In this document: one piece after another, positions 8,686 through 17,148 of the stretch
Layout: each line of letters opens with the position of its first letter
How positions within the stretch are numbered: the stretch's first letter is position 1
DNA from: Pedobacter sp. Bi126
GTDB lineage: Bacteria; Bacteroidota; Bacteroidia; Sphingobacteriales; Sphingobacteriaceae
Length of the DNA stretch: 64,000 nucleotides
Assembly (NCBI RefSeq): GCF_918698245.1
Contig: NZ_CAKKMS010000006.1
Span: forward strand, 264,840-328,839
Direction: 5' to 3'
Notes under the pieces: model-generated
Told to the model about the DNA's origin: nothing
Seen by the model: the letters and a program-made list of their open reading frames with translations, nothing else
Database searches by the model: none
Translations under genes and position numbers: made by a program

Positions 8686-9660
8686 ATGAAAATCCTATAT
8701 ATCCTTCCCTTAGCCATAATGCTAAGCTGCTGTTCATCAGTAAAAAACCAAAACAATACGGTTTCCGGCAAGTTAGATACCCAATTGTTAAAAGATGTTG
8801 AGGTATTATCATCAGATGCTTATCAAGGTAGGAAAACTGGAACAAAAGGGGCTGAAATGGCCAGGGCATACATTATAGAAAGATTTCAAAAATTAGGGCT
8901 AAAATCTTATCCTCAGCATGTAAACTATGCCCAGGAGTTCACTTTTAACGGAAGAGGCAACACAAAAATAAATGGCACCAACATTATCGGCTACATTCCG
9001 GGCAAAGGAAGTAATGTTATTGTGGTATCTGCCCATTACGACCATTTAGGGGTAGTAAAAGACGAAGTTTTTAATGGTGCTGATGATAATGCATCGGGAA
9101 CTGCAGGATTATTAAAAATTGCCGCCTATTTTGCTAAAAACAAACCAAATAACACGATCATTTTCGCTTCTTTCGATGCGGAAGAAATGGGCTTACAAGG
9201 TGCAAAGGCATTTGTAGGCAATCCACCAGTGCCTATTAATACTATAGCCATTGATTTAAACATGGATATGATCAGCCATAGTGATAAAGGTGAACTCTAT
9301 GTCTGCGGGACTTTCAAATATCCTGATTTAAAGAAGTATGTAGATACGACTAAAACCAATATCAAATTACTTTTCGGCCACGACGATCCAAAACAAGGTC
9401 ACGATGATTGGACAAACCAAAGCGACCAGGGCGCATTTAATGCCAAAAATATCCCCTTTTTATATTTTGGTGTAGAAGACCACAAAGATTATCATAAACC
9501 TACAGACGAATATTCTACCATTACCAAACCATTCTTCAGCAATGCAGCAAGTGCTGTATTAGATGTTGTAAAAAGTATCGACAAACAAACCGGCTTACAA
9601 CAGTTGTTAAAGGATAAAATGATCATGATGGACAATCCAAGAAAGTCAGAAAAATTCTAA
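8686..9660 (+). CDS. M28-family zinc aminopeptidase, probable lipoprotein
   Basis: An exported metallopeptidase of 324 residues that likely releases N-terminal amino acids or dipeptides in the periplasm or at the cell surface. Seen: signal peptide MKILYILPLAIMLSCC with a lipobox-like L-S-C; zinc ligands in the M28 order, H in VSAHYDHLG, bridging D in GADDNASG, the E-E pair in FDAEEMG, D in MDMISH, and a late H in GVEDHKDYHKPTDE. Length is typical of the single-domain family. It stands alone, flanked upstream by repeats and downstream by the convergent rsmG. A second, larger M28 enzyme is at 40061. Confidence 0.93.
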   Translation: MKILYILPLAIMLSCCSSVKNQNNTVSGKLDTQLLKDVEVLSSDAYQGRKTGTKGAEMARAYIIERFQKLGLKSYPQHVNYAQEFTFNGRGNTKINGTNIIGYIPGKGSNVIVVSAHYDHLGVVKDEVFNGADDNASGTAGLLKIAAYFAKNKPNNTIIFASFDAEEMGLQGAKAFVGNPPVPINTIAIDLNMDMISHSDKGELYVCGTFKYPDLKKYVDTTKTNIKLLFGHDDPKQGHDDWTNQSDQGAFNAKNIPFLYFGVEDHKDYHKPTDEYSTITKPFFSNAASAVLDVVKSIDKQTGLQQLLKDKMIMMDNPRKSEKF

Positions 9661-9739
9661 CAAACGAATTGATATAAATCTAAACCTGCCCTATCTGGCA
9701 GGAAGTTACAATTGAAGGCTATCCTCTAAAAAACTATAA

Positions 9740-10375
9740 CTACTGCGGTACGTAAACCACATATTTAGTCTCAAAAAAATCTTCCTCAAAATAAGCTGAA
9801 AGCGGGTATAATTCTGCTTTCAGTTTTGATTCTTTGATCTCCTCTTCCAAATCGCCTCCTTTTAAATACAAAATCCCGTTCGGAATGGCATTTAGCGAGT
9901 CTTTTTTAAATTTGCCCTGTATCCATGGATAAAATTCGCCCAAACGCGTAACCGCTCTCGATACTACAAAGTTAAATTTCTCTTTAATCTGCTCAGCTCT
10001 TAAATGGTCGGCCCTTAAATTCTCCAAACCTAAAGCCGAAGCCACCTCTTTTACCACTTTAATCTTTTTTCCTATAGAGTCGACCAGATAAAATTCTGTT
10101 TCAGGAAACAAGATGGCCAATGGAATGCCCGGAAAACCACCACCTGTACCTACATCTAAAACCGATTCGCCAGCTTTAAAATTGCATACTTTAGCGATCC
10201 CCAACGAGTGCAGTACGTGGCGCTCATATAGCTCTTCGATATCCTTTCTCGAAATTACATTAATCTGTGCATTCCAAAAGCTATATAAATCGAACAATTG
10301 TGAGAATTGAGCAATCTGTTTTTCACTTAGGTTAGGAAAATATTTTAAAACGATATCGGGCTTTACATCAAGCAT
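9740..10375 (-). CDS. rsmG: 16S rRNA (guanine527-N7) methyltransferase RsmG
   Basis: Methylates N7 of G527 in 16S rRNA using S-adenosylmethionine; loss gives low-level streptomycin resistance in other bacteria. The 211-residue length is normal. Seen: N-terminal helical part with FPNLSEKQIAQF and LYSFWNAQINVISRKD, the SAM-binding LDVGTGGGFPGIPLAI, the acidic YLVDS strand end, and the family motif VVSRAV. It lies 26 bases downstream of the glycosyltransferase gene on the same strand, so the two may share a transcript. Confidence 0.96.
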   Translation of the reverse strand: MLDVKPDIVLKYFPNLSEKQIAQFSQLFDLYSFWNAQINVISRKDIEELYERHVLHSLGIAKVCNFKAGESVLDVGTGGGFPGIPLAILFPETEFYLVDSIGKKIKVVKEVASALGLENLRADHLRAEQIKEKFNFVVSRAVTRLGEFYPWIQGKFKKDSLNAIPNGILYLKGGDLEEEIKESKLKAELYPLSAYFEEDFFETKYVVYVPQ

Positions 10376-10401
10376 ATTGTAATTGCTAAAGGATTATTGA
10401 A

Positions 10402-11619
10402 TTATTTCCAGTTTACTTTTTTCTTGCCAAACAAGGCTAAAAATCCGTTCAGGGTTAAAAACAGAAACAAAAGTATGTCTAAAATTGGGAACCACCAACG
10501 CAAATCGCTATAGTTTAAGCGTTTCAGCAATTTTGGGTAGATAAAACACCTGATGATGATGCTTAATCCGAGGATTCCTAGGGCTACATATTGCGCCTCA
10601 CGACTGAAAAACATACATGCGGCAAAGAACGCATAAAACAAAAACTGAAAAACAATCTGAAGGCTCAAAATAAACTTGTGCTTAGATTTATAGAACTTTC
10701 CAGCGCCAAAATGACGTTTTTTCTGCCTCAGGTAACCTCCCCAGGTATTATTGGGTTCGCTCCAAACATGGCTATCGCGGTGTAAGCGGATCTCTGTATT
10801 GTATTTATTGGCATGTGCGTTTACGAATAAATCATCATCTCCAGATGGGATATGCATATGCGCTGCAAAGCCTTTACTTTTAAAAAAAAGCGATTTTTTA
10901 TAGGCCATATTACGTCCAACTCCCATATACGGCATGCCTTTTAAGGCGAAAGCCAGGTAATTTACAGCAGTAAAAAAGGTTTCGAACCGGATTAACGCAT
11001 TTAGCAAACTTCTTTTCTTCATATAGGGCGAGTAGCCCAAAACGATTTCTGTATTTTCATCGGCAGGCTGCTGCATATCCATTAACCAATGCGCAGAAGC
11101 TGGTGTACAATCTGCATCAGTAAAAACCAACCAATCGTACTTAGCGGCCTTTATTCCCATGGTTACCGCGAATTTCTTACCTGCTATAAATTTATCGTTA
11201 TCTAAAATCTTAACTACTTTCAGGTTAAGGTGTTTCTTCTCTAATTGTTCTAAAAACTCCTCTGTACCATCCCAAGAGCGATCGTTAACCACCACAACTT
11301 CGAACTCCGGATAATCCTGGCTTAATAATGCAGGCAGATACTGCTCTAAATTGATAATTTCATTTCGGGCACAAACAATTACACTTACTGGTTTTTGTGC
11401 CGATAACGGGATCTCCTCTATGCCTACATTAGCCAATTTCAAATGAACAAAAAGGACATAGTAGAGCTGAACCAAAAGGCAAAAAGCCAATATAGAGAGC
11501 AGAATAATTTCAAGCAGGGTTAATATCACGATGGTAAAATAAATAGGCGCAAATTTCTCATTTTTAATCTGTAAATCACTTTTATGTGGATAAAAAATTA
11601 AACAAAAATATGCCCTCAA
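10402..11619 (-). CDS. Membrane glycosyltransferase, family 2
   Basis: An inverting GT2 enzyme anchored in the inner membrane; the sugar donor and acceptor are unknown. Seen: an N-terminal membrane segment (about residues 28-58), the GT-A core with VIVCARNE and VVVVNDRSWDGT, the metal-binding DAD in FTDADCTP, a GDDDLFV motif, R-Q-K-K-R-H-F-G (Q/RxxRW-like), and three or four C-terminal membrane segments from about residue 315. The first 20 residues before the membrane segment are unusual; a GTG near 11532 is an alternative start. Divergent from tgt with about 140 bases between them. Confidence 0.88.
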   Translation of the reverse strand: MRAYFCLIFYPHKSDLQIKNEKFAPIYFTIVILTLLEIILLSILAFCLLVQLYYVLFVHLKLANVGIEEIPLSAQKPVSVIVCARNEIINLEQYLPALLSQDYPEFEVVVVNDRSWDGTEEFLEQLEKKHLNLKVVKILDNDKFIAGKKFAVTMGIKAAKYDWLVFTDADCTPASAHWLMDMQQPADENTEIVLGYSPYMKKRSLLNALIRFETFFTAVNYLAFALKGMPYMGVGRNMAYKKSLFFKSKGFAAHMHIPSGDDDLFVNAHANKYNTEIRLHRDSHVWSEPNNTWGGYLRQKKRHFGAGKFYKSKHKFILSLQIVFQFLFYAFFAACMFFSREAQYVALGILGLSIIIRCFIYPKLLKRLNYSDLRWWFPILDILLFLFLTLNGFLALFGKKKVNWK

Positions 11620-11626
11620 TTTTTGC

Positions 11627-11634
11627 TATTTTTG
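11627..11634 (+). promoter_or_regulatory. -7 element TATTTTTG ahead of tgt
   Basis: Matches TAnnTTTG. A leader of about 120 bases would follow, containing a GGTGG/CCACC hairpin at 11715-11730. No good -33 box is seen at the right distance. Confidence 0.4.
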
Positions 11635-11760
11635 GCAGATTTTCGACGAGAAAAAACACATATAAACCGCCAACCGTCAAAATAACAATTAGTTTTAATA
11701 AAAAGTAATTTGATGGTGGTAAGCTCCACCTAACAATTGGAGAAAAATAAATAGAAACAG

Positions 11761-12891
11761 ATGAAATTTAGTTTACAGGCTAACGATCCACTATCTAAAG
11801 CCAGAGCCGGAACGGTAACAACTGCTCATGGCGAAATACAAACCCCTATTTTTATGCCTGTGGGCACCGCAGGAACGGTAAAAGCCGTACATCAGCGCGA
11901 ACTGAAAGACGATATTGACGCAAAAATCATTTTAGGCAATACTTACCACCTATATTTAAGACCAGGGTTAGATATCCTCGAAAAAGCTGGTGGATTACAT
12001 CAATTTATCGGCTGGGACCGCCCAATTTTAACAGACAGTGGCGGCTATCAAGTGTATTCTTTAAGTAAAGTTCGTAAAATTAAGGAAGAAGGCGTTACTT
12101 TCCATTCTCATATTGATGGATCGAAACACCTTTTCACGCCAGAATATGCAATGGATATTCAGCGTACCATAGGTGCCGATATTATTATGGCCTTTGATGA
12201 GTGTACACCATACCCTTGCGATTATACTTATGCAGCGCAATCAATTAAAATGACGCACCGTTGGTTAAAACGCTGTTGTACCCGTTTTGATAGTACAGAA
12301 CCTAAATATGGTTTTGACCAGACCCTTTTCCCTATTGTTCAGGGTTCGGTATATAAAGATTTGCGCATAAAATCGGCAGAATTTATTGCCAGCATGAACC
12401 GTGAGGGCAATGCTATTGGTGGTTTATCTGTTGGTGAGCCGGCTGAAGAAATGTATGCCATGACAGAAGTGGTATGTAATATATTACCAGAAGAAAAACC
12501 ACGTTATTTAATGGGCGTGGGTACACCGATCAATATTTTGGAGAATATTGCACTGGGTATCGACATGTTCGATTGTGTAATGCCAACCAGAAATGCCAGA
12601 AACGGCATGCTTTTTACGAGAAATGGTATTATCAACATCAGGAATAAAAAATGGGAGAACGATTTCTCGCCGTTGGATGCAGAGAGCGATCTTCATGCTG
12701 ATTTAGTAACCAGTAAAGCATATTTAAGACATTTGGTACATAGTAAGGAGATGCTTGGCGCTCAAATTGCTACCTTGCATAATCTGCATTTTTATCTTTG
12801 GCTGGTAAAACAGGCCAGAGAAAAGATCATTGCTGGTGAATTTTACGAATGGAAAAACAAAATGGTTAAAATATTAGGCAATAAGCTATAA
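11761..12891 (+). CDS. tgt: tRNA-guanine transglycosylase (Tgt)
   Basis: Exchanges the wobble guanine of GUN-anticodon tRNAs for preQ1 in queuosine synthesis. 376 residues, normal length. Seen: PIFMPVGTAGTVKAV, DIDAKIILGNTYHLYLRPG, the catalytic DSGGYQVYSL, AFDECTPYPCDY, GLSVGEPAEEM and the second catalytic Asp region FDCVMPTRNARNG. Odd: the C-terminal zinc site, normally C-x-C-x2-C before the AYLRHL segment, has no cysteine here (about residues 300-325 read DFSPLDAESDLHADLV...), though the later His in IATLHNLHFY is kept. First of three plus-strand genes; the permease begins one base after its stop. Confidence 0.96.
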   Translation: MKFSLQANDPLSKARAGTVTTAHGEIQTPIFMPVGTAGTVKAVHQRELKDDIDAKIILGNTYHLYLRPGLDILEKAGGLHQFIGWDRPILTDSGGYQVYSLSKVRKIKEEGVTFHSHIDGSKHLFTPEYAMDIQRTIGADIIMAFDECTPYPCDYTYAAQSIKMTHRWLKRCCTRFDSTEPKYGFDQTLFPIVQGSVYKDLRIKSAEFIASMNREGNAIGGLSVGEPAEEMYAMTEVVCNILPEEKPRYLMGVGTPINILENIALGIDMFDCVMPTRNARNGMLFTRNGIINIRNKKWENDFSPLDAESDLHADLVTSKAYLRHLVHSKEMLGAQIATLHNLHFYLWLVKQAREKIIAGEFYEWKNKMVKILGNKL

Positions 12892-12892
12892 A

Positions 12893-13996
12893 ATGAATCT
12901 GTTAAAAGGAAGGATAAAAATCATCGATCAGTATATTATCGGAAAATACCTGGGTACATTTATTTATACGCTGGCCATTTTTGTGATCATTATTGTAGTG
13001 TTCGACCTATCTGAAAAGATGGATGATTTTATGAAAAGTGGCCTGAGTTTTTGGGGAATCCTCTCTAAATATTACGCAGGCTCTATTCCTTTTTATGTGA
13101 ATATGCTTTCACCGCTGATCAATTTTATTGCGGTAATTTTCTTTACCGCAAAAATGGCCGATCAGACTGAAATTGTACCAATTTTAAGCGGTGGTGTGAG
13201 TTTTAACCGCTTTTTATTTCCTTATTTGGTATCGGCTACGATTATTTTCTCAGCCAATTTACTTTCAAATCTATACATCCTTCCTTATACCAATACCTTA
13301 AAAAATAGCTTCGAGAATACGTATGTAAAACGTAACGACCCTTCCACAAAATCAAACATCCATATGAAACTGGATGACAAAACCTATATCTATATTGATA
13401 ATTTCGACAACAAAACGAATTCAGGATACCGGTTTTCTTTAGATAATTTTAGTGGAGATGTACTCACCAAAAAGATCGTTGCCGAAAATATAAAATGGGA
13501 TTCGCTTAAACGCAAATGGCAGTTGAACAACTATTCCATACGCAAGATTGAGGGATTGAAAGAAACCATGATTTACGGTAACGGAAAACAAAAAGATACC
13601 ATTCTGGATATGCGTCCGGATGATTTTTCGGCATATGACAATGTGGTGCAAAATTTAACCACAAAGGAACTTTCTGATAAGATCAGGAAAGAAAAAATCC
13701 GCGGAACGGGCGTAATGAACGATCTTCAGTTTGAAAAATACAAACGTTACCTCCACCCGCTTTCTGCTTTCGTATTAACGCTCATTGGCGTAGCCCTATC
13801 GTCGCGTAAAGTACGTGGAGGTGTCGGTGTATCCTTAGGCATCGGAATCTTCATCAGCTTTGCTTATATCGTATTTAATCAGTTCACACAGATGTTTTCT
13901 ACCAAAGGTGGATTACCGCCTTTTGCGGCTGTTATTATGCCTACATTATTCTTTGGCTTATTAGGTTTTTACCTATTAAGAAAAGCACCAAAATAG
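12893..13996 (+). CDS. LptF/LptG-type permease (YjgP/YjgQ family)
   Basis: Membrane subunit of the LptBFG transporter that extracts lipopolysaccharide from the inner membrane, or a close relative. 367 residues. Seen: cytoplasmic start MNLLKGRIKIIDQYIIGKYLGTF, two N-terminal membrane segments, a third around residues 100-125, a periplasmic beta-jellyroll domain (about 140-270) and three C-terminal segments with LIGVALSSRKVRGGVGVSLG. The Bacteroidota usually encode one or two such proteins. It starts one base after tgt and is followed two bases later by the EamA gene, so the three are very likely cotranscribed. F or G identity cannot be told by eye. Confidence 0.9.
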   Translation: MNLLKGRIKIIDQYIIGKYLGTFIYTLAIFVIIIVVFDLSEKMDDFMKSGLSFWGILSKYYAGSIPFYVNMLSPLINFIAVIFFTAKMADQTEIVPILSGGVSFNRFLFPYLVSATIIFSANLLSNLYILPYTNTLKNSFENTYVKRNDPSTKSNIHMKLDDKTYIYIDNFDNKTNSGYRFSLDNFSGDVLTKKIVAENIKWDSLKRKWQLNNYSIRKIEGLKETMIYGNGKQKDTILDMRPDDFSAYDNVVQNLTTKELSDKIRKEKIRGTGVMNDLQFEKYKRYLHPLSAFVLTLIGVALSSRKVRGGVGVSLGIGIFISFAYIVFNQFTQMFSTKGGLPPFAAVIMPTLFFGLLGFYLLRKAPK

Positions 13997-13998
13997 CG

Positions 13999-14877
13999 AT
14001 GGACGTTACCAAAAAGAATTTACTCATCCTTCATCTTACTGTATTTGTTTGGGGCTTTACGGGTGTGCTCGGCAAACTGATTTCTATCGATGCAGTGCCT
14101 ATGGTCTGGTACCGGGTATTGATTGCCGCAGCTACACTTTTTGCATGGTTTTTAATCACCAAAAAGAACATTAAGATTACTAAAAAACAGTTTATCCAAT
14201 TCTTTTTAACTGGAGGAATTGTAGCCATTCACTGGATATTTTTCTTTCATGCCATTAAGGTTTCTACTGTTTCAGTAACCTTGGTTTGCCTCTCTTCCTT
14301 CACGTTATTTACCGCAATTTTAGAACCGCTGATCAAAAAACAGCCAATACAAATGGGCGACATTCTGATCGGTTTATTGATCATTCTAGGAATATATATG
14401 ATCTTTAAATTCGAAGGCCAGTATACTTTAGGAATTATTTTTGGTTTGCTGGCAGCAGTTGCATCAAGTCTTTTTTCAACTATAAATTCTACTTTGGTAC
14501 AAAAAAGCGAGCCTTCCATCATCAGTTTTTACGAGCTTGTTGGTGCACTTTTCTGGATCACGTTATACCGCTTATATGATGGAACACTGTTACACACAGC
14601 ATTCAACTTAAATACCAAAGACTGGTTCTATCTTATTCTTCTCGGTACACTTTGTACATCCGTTGCTTACGTTGCAGGTGTTGCGGTAATGAGAACCTTA
14701 TCGGCTTTTAGAGTTGCATTAATCACCAATCTGGAACCTGTATACGGAATAGTATTAGCCTTCGTTTTCTTTCAAAGCAAAGAGCAAATGACAGGCGGAT
14801 TTTATATCGGTGCAACCATTATCCTGGCCTCTATTTTTCTCTATCCGATCTACAAAAAGAGAAAGAATCAACTGTAA
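13999..14877 (+). CDS. EamA/RhaT-family drug-metabolite transporter
   Basis: An inner-membrane exporter of the DMT superfamily with ten predicted membrane segments in two EamA repeats (about residues 5-140 and 150-290). Seen: VWGFTGVLGKLI and MVWYRVLIAA in the first repeat, LIGLLIILGIYMIF, and LITNLEPVYGIVLAFVFF in the second repeat, which is the typical EamA tail. The substrate is not predictable; relatives export amino acids, nucleobases or metabolites. Two bases separate it from the LptF/G-type permease gene. It ends the operon; the A-rich gene-free tract begins directly after it. Confidence 0.9.
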   Translation: MDVTKKNLLILHLTVFVWGFTGVLGKLISIDAVPMVWYRVLIAAATLFAWFLITKKNIKITKKQFIQFFLTGGIVAIHWIFFFHAIKVSTVSVTLVCLSSFTLFTAILEPLIKKQPIQMGDILIGLLIILGIYMIFKFEGQYTLGIIFGLLAAVASSLFSTINSTLVQKSEPSIISFYELVGALFWITLYRLYDGTLLHTAFNLNTKDWFYLILLGTLCTSVAYVAGVAVMRTLSAFRVALITNLEPVYGIVLAFVFFQSKEQMTGGFYIGATIILASIFLYPIYKKRKNQL

Positions 14878-17148
14878 ACACAAACGATAGAAATTTAAAT
14901 TTTCTTTAGAAATCATATCACCCGAACATACTGTTTCAGTCGTACCTATTCACGACACTTAATTTTTCAAGACAGCTCGCTACTCAAATTCTCTCCATTG
15001 AATTTCCTGATAAAGATTAAGTAAAAGCGTAATGAGGAAGCTTATCAAAGCTAGTCAACACTACGTTTATCAGTATCATAAAAGCCTCCAGCCCGCCTTA
15101 AATAGAGATACAAAATCATAAGATTAAAAGCAGCGCACAACCATCTAAAACATCAGGAATATAATGCTTCAGAGACGTGCAACATAGCCAAGCTTAATCA
15201 AACCATCAGAACAAAAACGACGGCTTTAAATAAGGAGAACTACAGCTTAAAAAATGCAATCTATCGGAAAGAGAAAGATCAAAAACAGACCTTGATCACA
15301 AGCATGCACCTCTCTTTGAAGATAGAAAGTGCTCAGACAAAGTATGCCAAAAGCGAGATGAATTTTCATTTAAATTATCGAAAAATTATCGAGCTGAATT
15401 AATATTTTCGACTCCAAATTCACGAAACACCAGTCTTAATTCCACCATCATCTATCGCGTATTTCAGCAAACGAAGAAGATACATAATCCAGCAATAAGA
15501 ACCAGGCAAACGTGAACCAGACTTATATAAACAGCTTTAAATCGGATGCTGCAATACAAGTTCAAGACGCAATACTTAAACTTGAAAAACAAAGAATTTC
15601 ATATAGAAAATATTTAGCGGTCATCAACTAAAAACCCTCAATTAAAGACCAGATTTGAAACTATCCAACAAAGGATTCTGAATATAAAAATTGCTCAAAA
15701 CTTTAACTTTCCTAAACCAGAAATAGTAGCTTAATTGTAAACCTTGACTAGGTTTACAATCAATTTATTTTAGCAAAAAATACATCAATAAAAAGTGCAG
15801 AAATCGAAGGCACCAATTAGCAAAAATTTACAATTAAAATCCTGCAAAACCGGATAGGTAAAGCGGCTAAAACCCCAACCAAAAAAGCCGATCTAAAGCG
15901 GCATAAAACAGAGATAAAATAACAAATAAAAAGACCAAAATTCCCGCTTTAAACCTGCACCAAACATGAGGTATTTTCTATATAAATTCTATACAATTCT
16001 GAGTTGTCAAGTCACATAGAAACAAGATGGCTTGTCTAAAATCTATCAACATTCAGTTCAGGATGGTTTTTAACCACAATAAAAATCTGGCAAAGCAGCA
16101 TAAAAACATAAAGCATTTTATAGCTAATCAGCATAAAAATAACGGTAAAAATTACAATCAAAACCTAATTTTCAACGTGCTTTTCCCATACAACTACGGA
16201 AAAGTGATCAATTTCGAGTTTCCAGAGGACAAAGCCTAAAAGCGTAAAAAACCGTATTTAAACACCAATAGACAAGCTTTTTTGAGCAAAAACAAAAACC
16301 AACCTAAAGCATTCCGAAAACACCATTATTCACGAATATCGTCAGGAAATTGCATTATAAGGCTAAATTATTACAGATTTCGAAGTTCAAAACAGCAAAA
16401 AAATATACAATTTCAACATTTGAGATCAAATTTAAAGCAAGAAATTGAAGTTAAAAACCAGACTTGAAGCTTGACTAACCGCACAATTCACGGGACATTA
16501 CCTGCATTTCAACCGCATAATATTCATCAAAACTTAGTAACAAACAAGAAGAGCGAAAAGAAATATTACCAAATTACTCCTCAAGCAATCGCTAAAAAAC
16601 AAAGACATTTTGTCGCATCAATCTAATCTCAAATATTAATAGCGATTTTGAATAGCTAATTTACATCATACATTTTGTTTAAAAGTATTACAAACAGAAT
16701 GCATTTTACAAGCGGATTTTCGCATGCTTAAAGTCAATTTTAAAGCAGGTAATCCTGACCAAAATGTTAACCATTCGTCCAGCATTAAAAGCCAAAAAAT
16801 ATCCATGAGAATTACAAAATCCAGTTGCATTTTAAGCCATTCCCTGAGCCTGATCTAATTCTAAAAAACTATACAAGAATTTAAAAAGGCAATAAAATTT
16901 TTGAAGAAAATCGATTAATAAGTGTAAATTAAATCAATAAAGATAATGCGATTAAAAATATTGAACAAAGCAATAATTAGCCGTAAAATTCAATAAAAAA
17001 CAAAAGTAAAATAGACAAATAAAGGATTTATATAAAATTCATTAACATTTAAAAATCAACAATTTAAATAAATTTATATAAACTAAATATTTACAAAAAT
17101 CAACATTTGCAAATTTTAAAAAACTAAATATTTTAGCAAAGAATTTAG
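14878..17148 (+). other. 2.27-kb gene-free tract with strong A-over-T skew
   Basis: No convincing gene is seen on either strand. Four 60-base blocks counted by hand (15001, 15481, 15841 and 16381) total A 109, T 47, C 47, G 37, so the + strand has about 45% A but only 20% T. Such a strand would fold poorly as RNA. The last 250 bases become almost pure A/T. Short frames occur (15106-15402 without a start; 16027-16239; 16282-16467) but show no family features. None of the dispersed repeats of the other spacers is present. It could be a long leader of the gene at 17149, an unstructured non-coding RNA, or a decayed gene region. Confidence 0.6.

Noticed and set aside
16027..16467. Two short open frames in the A-rich tract
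   Set aside because: Composition follows the local A-rich base bias (Lys/Asn/Gln); no homologous features or start signals. Kept only as part of the tract description.
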